Origin: Deinococcus sonorensis KR-87
GTDB lineage: Bacteria; Deinococcota; Deinococci; Deinococcales; Deinococcaceae
DNA length: 64,000 nt
Reading direction: 5' to 3'
Assembly (NCBI RefSeq): GCF_040256395.1
Contig: NZ_CP158296.1
Location: 245,288-309,287, forward strand
The notes under the pieces were generated by a model, which was not told the DNA's origin, searched no databases, and saw only the letters and a list, made by a program, of their open reading frames with translations. Within the stretch, counting starts at the first letter, position 1. The number at the start of each line of letters is the position of its first letter. Of this stretch, positions 1 to 8,052 are shown piece by piece. Both the position numbers and the translations under genes were made by a program.

Positions 1-271
1 CCAGGGACCGTTCCAGCAGCGCGCCCGGGCGGCGGGGCCGGGGGAGACGCTGCACCAGCTGGCCGAACGGGGCCGCCGCGTGCACGGTGCAGGACCGGCA
101 CGGCAGGCCGTGCAGCAGCGCCTGCGCCGTGTGGGTCTTGCCCAGGCCCGGCGCCCCCCACAGCCCCAGCGCCAGCCCGCCGCCCCGGCGGCACAGCCGG
201 GCCAGCCGGGCGGCCAGCTGCTGCTGCAGGTCTTCGCGCGGGCTCACCGTGGAGCGTGCGGGGGGGTCCAT
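1..271 (-). CDS. P-loop ATPase, N-terminal part (cut by window edge)
   Basis: The reading frame starts at an ATG at 271 on the minus strand and is still open at base 1, so only about 90 residues are visible. A Walker A motif, GAPGLGKTHTAQ, lies near residue 42, preceded by a hydrophobic strand (LALGLWG). This is the layout of an AAA/STAND-type NTP-binding domain near the N-terminus. No partner domain is visible, so the role is unknown. It lies 21 bp downstream of a membrane-protein gene on the same strand and is probably co-transcribed with it. Confidence 0.6.
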   Translation of the reverse strand, partial: MDPPARSTVSPREDLQQQLAARLARLCRRGGGLALGLWGAPGLGKTHTAQALLHGLPCRSCTVHAAAPFGQLVQRLPRPRRPGALLERSL

Positions 272-292
272 GACCGTTCCGGACGCCCGCGC

Positions 293-748
293 TCAGCCGT
301 TCAGCGCGCCGCTGACGTGCCGGCGGTACAGCCAGACCAGCAGGCTTTCCAGCGCCAGGCCGGCCCCGGCCCGGGCCGCCACCTCGCTCGGCGGGCCGCC
401 GGCGGCCCAGCCCTGCACCGCCCAGGACAGCACCATCACCGGCAGCACGCACATGGCCGTGATGGTAAAGAGCGCGGTGGTGACGGCCAGCCAGGCGCCC
501 GGCACATACAGCAGACAGCCGGGCGAGCGCAGGTAGATGAAGTCCGGCTGGGGCCCGGGCTGGCCGCCCGTCAGCCGCTCCAGACCCCACCAGACCGTGC
601 AGCCCAGCCAGACCGGCAGGTACAGCAGCCAGGTGCATACGATCACCAGCTCCATAAAGCGCCGCTGTCCGGCAGACAGGCGTTCCAGATCGCTCCTGCT
701 CGCCCGGATGACACTCCGGGGACCCCACAGCTGCCCAGTGGTCGACAT
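293..748 (-). CDS. Small membrane protein of unknown function
   Basis: 151 residues. A strong ribosome binding site (AGGAGGAGG) sits 2 nt before the ATG at 748. The N-terminal third is soluble and basic. Two or three hydrophobic segments follow (about residues 33-55, 78-112 and a shorter one near the C-terminus), so it is likely an inner-membrane protein. I do not recognise the family. The P-loop ATPase gene starts 21 bp downstream on the same strand, which suggests a two-gene operon and possibly an ATPase/membrane partner pair. Confidence 0.65.
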   Translation of the reverse strand: MSTTGQLWGPRSVIRASRSDLERLSAGQRRFMELVIVCTWLLYLPVWLGCTVWWGLERLTGGQPGPQPDFIYLRSPGCLLYVPGAWLAVTTALFTITAMCVLPVMVLSWAVQGWAAGGPPSEVAARAGAGLALESLLVWLYRRHVSGALNG

Positions 749-887
749 GGCCTCCTCCTGTTCCGGGAGACGGCGGCTGGACAGGCAGGTACACGTGGAG
801 CGGAGCAGTGGGCGCAGCCGGGCCCGGTGGCTCCAGTGTGAAGCATCGCCGGGCCGGTGAACAGCACGCCGGAGGTTCAGCGGGGGT

Positions 888-1994
888 ATGGTGGGCCATG
901 CCTCCCTGTGTCCGACTGGCCCTGTGGTCTTCCGTCATCACGCCGCAGCGGGGTCGCCCGTGAGCGACTGGCCGGTGCAGTCGGGCGTATTCGAGCTGGG
1001 CGACCTGCCGGTCGAGCGTGGCGGCGTGATCCGGCAGGCCCGGCTCGCCTGGGAGACGCACGGCACCCTGAATGCCGCGCGCGACAACGTGATCGTGTAT
1101 CCGTGCAGCTACACCGCCACGCACGAGGGGCAGCGCTGGTTGATCGGCCCGGACGGTGTGCTGGACCCGCAGCGCTATTTCATCGTGATTCCGGACATGT
1201 TCTCCAACGGGCTGTCGTCCGGCGCCGCCGACACGCCGGACTATCCGGCGCTGGTCACACTGCGCGACAACGTGCAGGCGCAGGAGCGGCTGCTGCGCGA
1301 GGTGTTCGGGGTGCAGCAGCTCGCGGCGGTCTACGGCTTCTCGATGGGCGCGATGCAGGCCTACCACTGGGCGGCGCTGTACCCGGAGCAGGTGGAGCGC
1401 GCCATCGTGGTGTGCGGCAGCGCCCGCACCGCGCTGCACAACCGGGTGTTTCTGTCGGGGCTGCTGCGGACCCTTGAGGCGGCCCCGGAGCATCTGGGCA
1501 ACGGGCGATTCTCGGCGGAGCCGGTCGCGGCCTTGCGCGCCTTCGGGCACATCTACGCCGGCTGGGGCCTCAGTCAGGACTTCTACCGGGCCGAACTGTT
1601 CCGCACGGTGCTGGGCGCCCCGGACCTGGAGACCTTCCTGAAGACCGACTGGGAGGACGGGTTCGCGGCGTCCCGCGCGGCCAACCTCTACGCCCAGGCC
1701 CTCAGCTGGATGCACGGCGACATCAGCGCTGACCCGCGCTACGCCGGTGACCTGCCGGCGGCCCTGTCGGCCATCCGGGCGCGGGTGCTGCTGATGCCGG
1801 CTGAAACCGACCTGTACTTCCGGGTGGCCGACAACGCCGCCGAGCTGCCCTACCTGCGGGACGCCGAGTTGCAGCTGATCCCGGGCCCGTGGGGGCACCG
1901 GGCGGGGAGCCCGGCCGGTCTGCCGGACGAACTGGCGTTTCTGACCGCTGCGGTGCATCGCTGGCTGGCCGAGCCGGCCGACCCTACTTTGTAA
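888..1994 (+). CDS. Alpha/beta-fold hydrolase, homoserine O-acetyltransferase (MetX)-like
   Basis: 368 residues with the MetX-like fold. The nucleophile elbow GFSMGAMQ places the catalytic serine near residue 152, and a late MPAETD (acid) and GPWGHRAG (histidine) complete a Ser-Asp-His triad. The early YPCSYTATHE segment is where MetX enzymes have their oxyanion-hole region. True MetX proteins acylate homoserine, but many shorter relatives are uncharacterised acyltransferases or esterases, so the substrate is not assigned. The ATG at 888 has GGAGG 12 nt upstream; an in-frame GTG at 960 is an alternative start. It stands alone, upstream of the cold-shock gene. Confidence 0.8.
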   Translation: MVGHASLCPTGPVVFRHHAAAGSPVSDWPVQSGVFELGDLPVERGGVIRQARLAWETHGTLNAARDNVIVYPCSYTATHEGQRWLIGPDGVLDPQRYFIVIPDMFSNGLSSGAADTPDYPALVTLRDNVQAQERLLREVFGVQQLAAVYGFSMGAMQAYHWAALYPEQVERAIVVCGSARTALHNRVFLSGLLRTLEAAPEHLGNGRFSAEPVAALRAFGHIYAGWGLSQDFYRAELFRTVLGAPDLETFLKTDWEDGFAASRAANLYAQALSWMHGDISADPRYAGDLPAALSAIRARVLLMPAETDLYFRVADNAAELPYLRDAELQLIPGPWGHRAGSPAGLPDELAFLTAAVHRWLAEPADPTL

Positions 1995-2002
1995 GCCAGG
2001 TC

Positions 2003-2031
2003 TGGTTGCCTCCGGCTGGGCACGCTATAGT
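2003..2031 (+). promoter_or_regulatory. Probable promoter of the cold-shock gene
   Basis: TATAGT at 2026-2031 is a good -10. A weak -35 (TGGTTG, 2003-2008) lies 17 bp upstream. It would give a 5' leader of roughly 85-90 nt before the csp start. Long structured leaders are usual for cold-shock genes and contrast with the leaderless starts elsewhere in this window. Confidence 0.5.
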
Positions 2032-2124
2032 CAGTGGGTAGTTTTCCTAAATACGCAGTGAATAAGAGGCGCATAGGAACATTTCCCTGCGCCTTTTCGT
2101 ATTTTGGAATTCGAGGAGTCGAAC

Positions 2125-2385
2125 ATGACGGTTGGTAAAGTAAAGTGGTTTAACGCGGAAAAGGGCTTTGGCTTCATTCAGACCGAGGGCAGCCCCGACG
2201 TCTTCGCGCACTTCAGTGCGATCCAGGGCAGCGGCTTCAAGAAGCTCAACGAGGGCGACGAAGTCGAGTTCGAGATCGAGGACGGCCAGCGTGGCAAGGG
2301 CCCCCAGGCCAAGAACATCGTGGTGACGAAGGCCGCTCCGGCCGGCGAGTACAGCAGCAACGATCGCCGCAACGACCGCTGGTAA
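2125..2385 (+). CDS. Cold-shock protein (CspA family)
   Basis: 86 residues forming a single cold-shock OB-fold domain. Both RNA-binding signatures are present: KGFGFIQ (RNP1) and VFAHFSAI (RNP2). It binds single-stranded RNA or DNA and acts as a nucleic-acid chaperone. The ATG at 2125 is chosen because GAGGAG (2113-2118) sits 6 nt upstream; an earlier in-frame ATG at 2104 has no binding site. The C-terminus adds a short polar tail ([10 protein letters not shown]) beyond the usual 65-70 residues. Flanked by a promoter with a long leader and by an intrinsic terminator, so it is monocistronic. Confidence 0.95.
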   Translation: MTVGKVKWFNAEKGFGFIQTEGSPDVFAHFSAIQGSGFKKLNEGDEVEFEIEDGQRGKGPQAKNIVVTKAAPAGEYSSNDRRNDRW

Positions 2386-2403
2386 CAGTCGCACCCATCA
2401 AGG

Positions 2404-2430
2404 AGGACCCCGCGCGGGTCCTTCTTTTTT
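2404..2430 (+). terminator. Rho-independent terminator of the cold-shock gene
   Basis: Stem AGGACCC/GGGTCCT (2404-2410 and 2416-2422) with a 5-nt loop, followed by TCTTTTTT. It begins 18 bp after the stop codon and is one of only two hairpins in the window with a classical U-tract. Confidence 0.9.
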
Positions 2431-2549
2431 GTTGTTCTGGCGGAGCGGTCCTGTGGATCAGCGGTGCCCACGTCACGTAGATTCCCAGTTAGATCACAGG
2501 CCCGAGCATGTGTCTGTACCAAGACCAAAATCAGGCATACTTGCACCAC

Positions 2550-4469
2550 ATGTCACAGCTCCCGCCCCGCCCGCCGGTCCCGAGCCCAGCCGCCTCGGAC
2601 ACCGCACCGTCCACCTCGACTGCAGGCCACGTCGAGGCCTGGGCGCGGGTGACCCGGGCCCTGGGGGAGGCCGCCACGCCGCATCAGGTGATTCTCGCGG
2701 TGGTGCACGAGGGGATCCAGGCGCTCGGGGCGGACGGCGGCACGGTGGCGCTGCCCACGCCGGACGGTCAGGCGCTCCAGATCAACGAATACAGCGGGTA
2801 CGATGCCCGGGCGATGGCGCCCTGGCGCACGCTGCCGCTGACGCTGCATACGCCCTCCACGGCCGCCTTCCAGCAACAGCGGCCGCTGTTTATCGAGGAG
2901 CCGGAGCAGGCCGGCCGGGAGTATCCCTCGCTGGTGGAGATGCTCCAGCGCTTCAGCGGCAGCATGGTGGCGCTGCCGCTCCTGGCGCCCCAGCGGGTGC
3001 TGGGCGTGCTGTTGCTGACGTTCACGCAGCAGCGGCACTTCGACGCCACCGACCGCACGTTCCTGATCGCGCTGGCTGGTCAGTGCGCCCAGGCGCTGGA
3101 GCGCAGCGAGGCGCTGCAACAGGCGCGGCAGCTCAACGAGCAGCTGTCGTTTCTGGCGCAGGCCAGCGAGGTGCTGAGCAGTTCGCTGAACCTCGATGAG
3201 ACGCTGGACTCGATCGCGCGGCTGATGGTGCCGCGCCTGACCGACTGGTGCGCCATCTACCTGCCGGCGCCGGATGGCCTGCTGCATCCGGTGACGGTGG
3301 TGCATCAGGACCCCTCCATGGTGCAGTTCCTGCGCCAGTTTATCGAACGCAACCCGGTGCATAACTCGCCCGACAACGGCACCGGCCGGGTCTTTATCAC
3401 CGGGGAGCCGGAACTGGTGCCGGTGATCACCGACGAGATGTACGACGCCCTTCCGCAGTCCGAGGATTGGAAGGACGACGTGCGGCGCCTGCAATTGAGG
3501 TCGGTCATCACGGTCCCGATGACGGCGGGCGGACGGGTGGTGGGGGTGCTGGGTCTGGCCCGCACCAGCCTGGACCGGGTGTACGGGCCTGAGGACGTGG
3601 CGTTTGCGCTGGAGGTGGCGGGCCGCGCCGGGTACGCGGTGGAGAACGCGCGGCTGTACGGCCAGGCCCAGCAGGAGCTGCAGGAACGGCAGCGGGCCCA
3701 GCAGGAGCTGGACGCCGCCAACACCCGGCTGGAGGAGCGGGTCCGCGAACGGACCGCTGAGCTGGAGACGGTCAACGGGGAGCTGGAGGCCTTCACCCAC
3801 TCGGCTTCGCATGACCTGCGGACGCCGCTGCGTCACGTCGTGAGCTTCGCCGATCTGCTGGAACGGCACCAGCAACGCCAGGAAAGTCAGGATGAACGCT
3901 CCCGGATGCTGCTGGGGCAGATCCAGCAGGCGGCCCGGCGCATGAACGCCTCGCTGGACGGCCTGCTGACGCTGTCACGGGCCAGCCGGATGCCGCTGGA
4001 GTTCCGGCCGGTGGACCTAGCCCAGCTGATGGAGGACACCATCGAAGCGCTGCGCCCGGAAACGGAAGGCCGTGAGGTGAGCTGGGACCTCGGTCCGCTG
4101 CCTCCGGTGGACGGGGACGCCACGCTGCTGCGGCTGGTGGTGCAGAACCTACTTGGCAACGCCGTGAAATACACCCGGCCACGCGACCGGGCCGTGATCC
4201 GCGTCACCGGGCGGGAGGAGGGCGAGCGGGTTGTCGTGTCCATCGAGGACAACGGGGTCGGGTTTGATCCGCAGTACGCTGACCGGCTGTTTGGGGCCTT
4301 CCAGCGGCTGCATCATCCGCAGCAGTTCGAGGGGACCGGCATCGGCCTGACCAACGTCCGGCGGATCGTGACCCGGCACGGCGGGCAGATCTGGGCTGAG
4401 GGCCGGCCGGAGGCGGGCGCCACCTTCTCGTTCAGCCTGCCGCGCACCCACCCTGGTCGGAACGACTGA
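2550..4469 (+). CDS. GAF-domain sensor histidine kinase
   Basis: 639 residues from the ATG at 2550. Order: proline-rich N-terminus, GAF domain (about 30-180), second GAF domain (about 195-365), coiled coil rich in Gln/Glu (about 368-415), HisKA with phospho-acceptor in ASHDLRTPLRH (His near 421), then HATPase_c with N box NLLGNAVKY, G1 DNGVGF and G2 GTGIGL. No transmembrane segment, so it is a cytoplasmic sensor of the bacteriophytochrome-related type, although neither GAF shows a clear bilin-binding cysteine. A response regulator is not adjacent. CATACT at 2536-2541 is 8 nt from the chosen ATG, consistent with a leaderless start; an upstream ATG at 2508 is possible. Confidence 0.88.
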   Translation: MSQLPPRPPVPSPAASDTAPSTSTAGHVEAWARVTRALGEAATPHQVILAVVHEGIQALGADGGTVALPTPDGQALQINEYSGYDARAMAPWRTLPLTLHTPSTAAFQQQRPLFIEEPEQAGREYPSLVEMLQRFSGSMVALPLLAPQRVLGVLLLTFTQQRHFDATDRTFLIALAGQCAQALERSEALQQARQLNEQLSFLAQASEVLSSSLNLDETLDSIARLMVPRLTDWCAIYLPAPDGLLHPVTVVHQDPSMVQFLRQFIERNPVHNSPDNGTGRVFITGEPELVPVITDEMYDALPQSEDWKDDVRRLQLRSVITVPMTAGGRVVGVLGLARTSLDRVYGPEDVAFALEVAGRAGYAVENARLYGQAQQELQERQRAQQELDAANTRLEERVRERTAELETVNGELEAFTHSASHDLRTPLRHVVSFADLLERHQQRQESQDERSRMLLGQIQQAARRMNASLDGLLTLSRASRMPLEFRPVDLAQLMEDTIEALRPETEGREVSWDLGPLPPVDGDATLLRLVVQNLLGNAVKYTRPRDRAVIRVTGREEGERVVVSIEDNGVGFDPQYADRLFGAFQRLHHPQQFEGTGIGLTNVRRIVTRHGGQIWAEGRPEAGATFSFSLPRTHPGRND

Positions 4470-4479
4470 ACACCGGCGC

Positions 4480-5430
4480 TCAGAAGTCCTCGACCTCGCC
4501 GGCCACATCGTCGTCCTGCACTGCCACGTAGCGCCGGGTGGTGTCCACGCTGCTGTGGCCCAGAAACAGGCCCACCCGGGTAAAGTCGCGGGTGGCGCGG
4601 TACAGCCGGGTGCCGGAGTGCTTGCGGGCCGCGTGGAAGCCGCGCCACGCCTCGCCGTGGCCCGCCTGCCGGAACGCCTTGCGCATGCGGTAGGTGGCCT
4701 GATGGTACTTCCAGGCGAACAGCGCGCCGTCCGGCGACAGTGGCGTCAGGGCACTCAGGGCGGCCCGGACCCGGCGGCCCAGCGGTACCCGCCGGACCTT
4801 GCCGCCCTTGCCACGCACTGTCAGGCGGCCTCCCTCCAGGTCGGCCAGCGTCACGTCCAGCGCCTCACTGACCCGCAGGCCGGCATGGGCGCACAGCAGC
4901 AGCAGCGCGGCCAGCCGATCGTCGCAGCAGAGCAGCACCGCGTCAATCTCCTGCATGTAGGGTGGATTTCTGACGATGCCCGGCGTGGGGTCCGGCGGCA
5001 CGTGCGCGTCCTCGAACGGCTGCGCCTCGGTGGCGCCGGCCCAGCGCAGGGCGCGGTACATCGCGCGCGCGCCCGCGATGTACTGGGCCACGGTGGCAGG
5101 TGAGAGCGTTCCACGTCGGCCCTTCGCCTGATTGGGGCGGGTCTGCAGCTGGGCGACATACCGGCTGCCGTCCCGGCGTCCCGGGCGCAGCAGTTGCACG
5201 CCATGATCCCGCGCCCATGGCACAAAATCGCGCACCGCGAGCGAGTAGGCGTCCAGGGTCCGTGAGCTGGTGCGCGCCCCCTTCAGGCTGGCGCTGGTCA
5301 TGTACGCACGTGTCAGCTGCACCAGCATCTCCGTGTCATAGGTGCTGGCCGCTTCGACGCCCCGCACCCGCAGCGCCTGGTCGGTGAGGTGAGTCAGGGC
5401 CAACGGGTCCTGGCGACGGACCAGCGTCAT
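4480..5430 (-). CDS. Tyrosine site-specific recombinase (XerC/D-like)
   Basis: 316 residues. An N-terminal SAM-like core-binding domain spans about 33-135 and the catalytic domain about 155-305. Active-site residues are all recognisable: Arg186 in [10 protein letters not shown], Lys208 in RGKGGK, His266 and Arg269 in FHAARKH, His292 in LGHSS and Tyr301 in TTRRYV. It should cut and rejoin DNA through a 3'-phosphotyrosine. It ends 11 bp from the convergent histidine kinase. A TATAAT at 5483-5478 on the same strand, about 48 nt before the ATG, may be its -10. No phage genes or att repeats were found nearby, so it could be a chromosomal Xer-type enzyme or a solitary integrase. Confidence 0.88.
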   Translation of the reverse strand: MTLVRRQDPLALTHLTDQALRVRGVEAASTYDTEMLVQLTRAYMTSASLKGARTSSRTLDAYSLAVRDFVPWARDHGVQLLRPGRRDGSRYVAQLQTRPNQAKGRRGTLSPATVAQYIAGARAMYRALRWAGATEAQPFEDAHVPPDPTPGIVRNPPYMQEIDAVLLCCDDRLAALLLLCAHAGLRVSEALDVTLADLEGGRLTVRGKGGKVRRVPLGRRVRAALSALTPLSPDGALFAWKYHQATYRMRKAFRQAGHGEAWRGFHAARKHSGTRLYRATRDFTRVGLFLGHSSVDTTRRYVAVQDDDVAGEVEDF

Positions 5431-5625
5431 GGGCGGACAGGGCCAGTGGGCCGGCAGCGAACACGCATCGTCTGCACATTATAGGGCGATCTGGCCGATC
5501 GGGGCCTGTGGTGTTCCCCCTTCCTCCACCCCTTGAAGTGAGCTGGAAGGGCCTTCCTGGCCTTCCTGTGAACCTGATGTTTGGCAGCGATGGAATGGGA
5601 CAGACTAAGGAAAACTCAGATTGTG

Positions 5626-5653
5626 CTTCACACTAACTGGTCTTAGTGTGAAG
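5626..5653. repeat. Perfect 11-bp inverted repeat
   Basis: CTTCACACTAA at 5626-5636 and its exact reverse complement at 5643-5653, separated by 6 bp. It lies in the 320-bp stretch between the start of the recombinase gene and the end of the next lipoprotein gene. It has no U-tract on either side, so it looks more like a protein-binding or recombination site than a terminator. Confidence 0.6.
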
Positions 5654-5704
5654 GATGTCTTTTGAGCGAGTCTCTATCTCACGGAGGTACCCCTGGTGAC
5701 CGTC

Positions 5705-5747
5705 TGCGCGGGTGAGGCAGCGCTTCGGCATCTGCCTCACCCGCGCA
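5705..5747 (-). terminator. Strong hairpin after the lipoprotein gene
   Basis: A 16-bp perfect stem (5705-5720 with 5732-5747) and an 11-nt loop, starting 5 nt downstream of the minus-strand stop at 5752. No U-run follows, so the terminator call rests on stem strength and position. Confidence 0.6.
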
Positions 5748-5751
5748 TCGC

Positions 5752-7029
5752 TCAGGGCACGAAGTCCAATTTCACGTCGCCGGAGAAGGTGGGGGTGGCC
5801 ATCGGGAACTTCTCCACCTGCGCGGCTTCATCCCGGATGTCGCCCGTATACGTGACCTTGCCGACCGACTCGAAGGTCGTCACAGTGCCTTCGAGATTCG
5901 TGTGGTACTTGCCCACATCGTTCAGTACATGGTGTTCCTGGTGTCCCTGGCCGCCCGCGTCGTGATCGAACTCGTAGCGCACCTCGTACGTGCCGGTGCC
6001 CAGGACCAGCCCCTCCTGGGAGGCGTTGAGTTGCAGGTAGCCGCCCGTGAGGCGGTCGCGGGAGTCGCCACCATAGGGGCTCGTGTTCGGGAGGTTGTAC
6101 GGCAGGTCATGGCCGTTCCACTTCGTGAGGCGGTAGACACACTTGTACAGTCCTTCGAGCACCTCGGTACAGGGGCCGCTGTCTCCGATCACATTCACGT
6201 TCGCCACCAGCCGCAGGGTGTTCTTCCCGGTCGGCCCGTGTACCAGATCCACGCTCACCGCGACCGGATTTACGCTGGGTTTCCTGGCCGGGGCTGTGTA
6301 GGTGCCGCGGGCGACGTCGCCCTCATCCTTGCGGACAGAGCCGGAGGACGCGCTGCCCCCCGCCGTGCCGTTGACGGCCCAGTTGCGGGTGAACGGCGTC
6401 AGGGTGTACGGGGCGCAGGTCGTGACCAGCGGGGCCACCAGCTCACCCGTCTCGATGTCGGGGCCGGTGCAGCTCACCAGGGTCAGGTTGACGCTCTGCC
6501 CTACCCGCACGGCAGCCTGCTGCGGATCGAGCCGGTATGCTTCGGCCCACGACCAGTCGCTGAAATGGTTCGTCTGCACGCTCAGGGTGTTCGCCTCCCG
6601 GTCCTGCAGCGTGTCGAGGTGCGCCTGCCACACGCCCTTGCCGTCCTGCGACGCGACCACGAAGCCGGTCGCACCGCTTTCCTGGGCCTCGTCGTACCGG
6701 AAGGTCAGGGCCACCGGCTGCCGGAAGGTCGTGCCCTCCGGCCCGAGGCGGTAGGCGGCGCCCTTGCCGTGCGGTGTGGTGCTGGAGATCGGCTGGACGG
6801 TCACGTCCGTCGGGGCAGTCAGTGCGCCAGCGGGGATCGTCACGGTCAATCGACCGTCGGCGGAGTGGGCCGTGCCGCCCTCCGGCCCGACCGTCAGGTG
6901 GAGCGCTTCACCGGTCGGGGTCCCGGTGGGCGTCGGCTGGTGGCTGGGCTGGACCGCATTGTGGCCACAGGCGGCCAGGGTGCTGAGCAGGAGCGCGGCG
7001 AGGAGTGGGGTGGTGTGTTTGACAGTCAT
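5752..7029 (-). CDS. Lipoprotein with ZU5-like beta domain
   Basis: 425 residues from the ATG at 7029, which has GGAAGGAC just upstream. A signal peptide ends in the lipobox LAAC (Cys near 21), so the mature protein is probably lipid-anchored outside the membrane. After a Pro/Thr-rich linker comes a beta-rich module with GPEGGT, a DGRLTVTIPAGAL strand pair and YRLGPEGTTF, resembling ZU5-type domains, then HFSDWSW and NWAVNGTAGGS. Paralogs lie at 24582-25973 and 35837-37333. It follows the 160-residue secreted gene by 77 bp and is probably in its operon. The molecular function is unknown. Confidence 0.8.
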   Translation of the reverse strand: MTVKHTTPLLAALLLSTLAACGHNAVQPSHQPTPTGTPTGEALHLTVGPEGGTAHSADGRLTVTIPAGALTAPTDVTVQPISSTTPHGKGAAYRLGPEGTTFRQPVALTFRYDEAQESGATGFVVASQDGKGVWQAHLDTLQDREANTLSVQTNHFSDWSWAEAYRLDPQQAAVRVGQSVNLTLVSCTGPDIETGELVAPLVTTCAPYTLTPFTRNWAVNGTAGGSASSGSVRKDEGDVARGTYTAPARKPSVNPVAVSVDLVHGPTGKNTLRLVANVNVIGDSGPCTEVLEGLYKCVYRLTKWNGHDLPYNLPNTSPYGGDSRDRLTGGYLQLNASQEGLVLGTGTYEVRYEFDHDAGGQGHQEHHVLNDVGKYHTNLEGTVTTFESVGKVTYTGDIRDEAAQVEKFPMATPTFSGDVKLDFVP

Positions 7030-7106
7030 GTCCGTCCTTCCGGTGCAGAACTGCACCTGGGGTGAATGGGTGGAGGGGTAAGCTCGGTTCCGTGGCTCAG
7101 AGTGGC

Positions 7107-7589
7107 CTACTGGCCGGCAGTGGGCGCGACCCGGAACGCCTTGATGGCTTCGCCCTTCCAGGCGAACAGCACCTTGCCGCCGGGCTCGACGGCCTCGCCG
7201 CCCAGCGTGCCGATCAGCCTGTTGCCGTTCGGGGTGGCGCTCCCGCGCAGGTGGATCTGGCCGACATACCGGCCCTTCTCCGCTCCGAGAATGCGGGCCT
7301 CGAAGGCGACCGCTCCGTTCTGAGCAGCGCGCCACTGCCCCAGGGTCAGGGAGGTACCGTCCCCGTTCACGCCGGACATCAGCAGCGTGCCGTCGGCGTG
7401 GAACAGCATCAGCACCGGGTTGAGCCGGCCGTGATCGTTGAAGGTGGCGTTCCACGTGCCCACGACGGGCGGCGCGGCGGAAGCGGTCCGGGCCGACGCC
7501 TGGACGGAGGCGGTGATGCCCATGGCGAGGGCAGTCGCGGTCAGCAGGCTCAGGGCAACGCGGGCGGGCAGGAATGGCAGTGGGTTCAT
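7107..7589 (-). CDS. Secreted protein of unknown function
   Basis: 160 residues. The ATG at 7589 has GGAGGA 5 nt upstream. The N-terminus is a signal peptide (hydrophobic stretch about 10-26, likely cleavage after ASA). The mature part begins VVGTWNATF and has alternating beta strands with HADGTLLMSG and GQWRAAQNGAV, the pattern seen in small extracellular lipocalin-like or META-like beta proteins, but no family was recognised. It is the first gene after the SARP-type promoter at 7662-7694 and is followed by a ZU5-like lipoprotein. Confidence 0.75.
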   Translation of the reverse strand: MNPLPFLPARVALSLLTATALAMGITASVQASARTASAAPPVVGTWNATFNDHGRLNPVLMLFHADGTLLMSGVNGDGTSLTLGQWRAAQNGAVAFEARILGAEKGRYVGQIHLRGSATPNGNRLIGTLGGEAVEPGGKVLFAWKGEAIKAFRVAPTAGQ

Positions 7590-8052
7590 GGTCGTCCTCC
7601 GGGTGCGGAAGGATCGGGGGCGGCGGGAAGTTCTGTTCACCCCCGTTCGATCTCTGGCCGCACTGTAGGAGGGAGGCCGTGGCGCGCAGATGTTGGCGTG
7701 CCGGACCCAGAGCCTCGCCCGCTTTCCTCCCGTGCCTTGGGGTGCCCGGGGCAGCGCGCTGGACCAGTCGGGCGCTCCGGAGGCCAGGAAGGCGCCGGGC
7801 AGCGGCCTGGACGCGGTACGCACGCCCGGAACATTCCCCTCATGGACCGCGCGGGCCGCCATTCCAGCTCACAACATCGTCGCGTCATGCCCCGGTGCAG
7901 CAGAGGGCGTGGCGGATCGGTTGACCGCCCGTGGTGGCCTCCCGCAGGCGATGTGCTTGAGGACGGGGATCACCCGGACCTGTACGCGTCTCTTCCTGCA
8001 TCAGCGCCCGACAGCGGTGGAGTCACACCATTCGTTTTTCAGGCACCGGCAT
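7590..8052. other. Intergenic region, 463 bp
   Basis: Holds the promoter of the secreted-protein operon (7662-7694) and the 5' leader up to 7589. Nothing else recognisable between 7695 and the end of the SARP gene at 8053. Confidence 0.6.
7662..7694 (-). promoter_or_regulatory. SARP-type promoter: 11-bp direct repeats plus -10
   Basis: Read on the minus strand: heptamers ACATCTG and CCACGGC start 11 bp apart, an 8-bp gap follows, then the -10 TACAGT (7667-7662). The same geometry occurs at twelve other promoters in this window. It drives the secreted gene at 7589 with a leader of about 65 nt. Confidence 0.7.

Noticed and set aside
7082..7115. Possible SARP-type repeats between the secreted gene and the lipoprotein at 7029
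   Set aside because: The repeats are 10, not 11, bp apart and the -10 is poor; operon read-through from 7662 explains expression.
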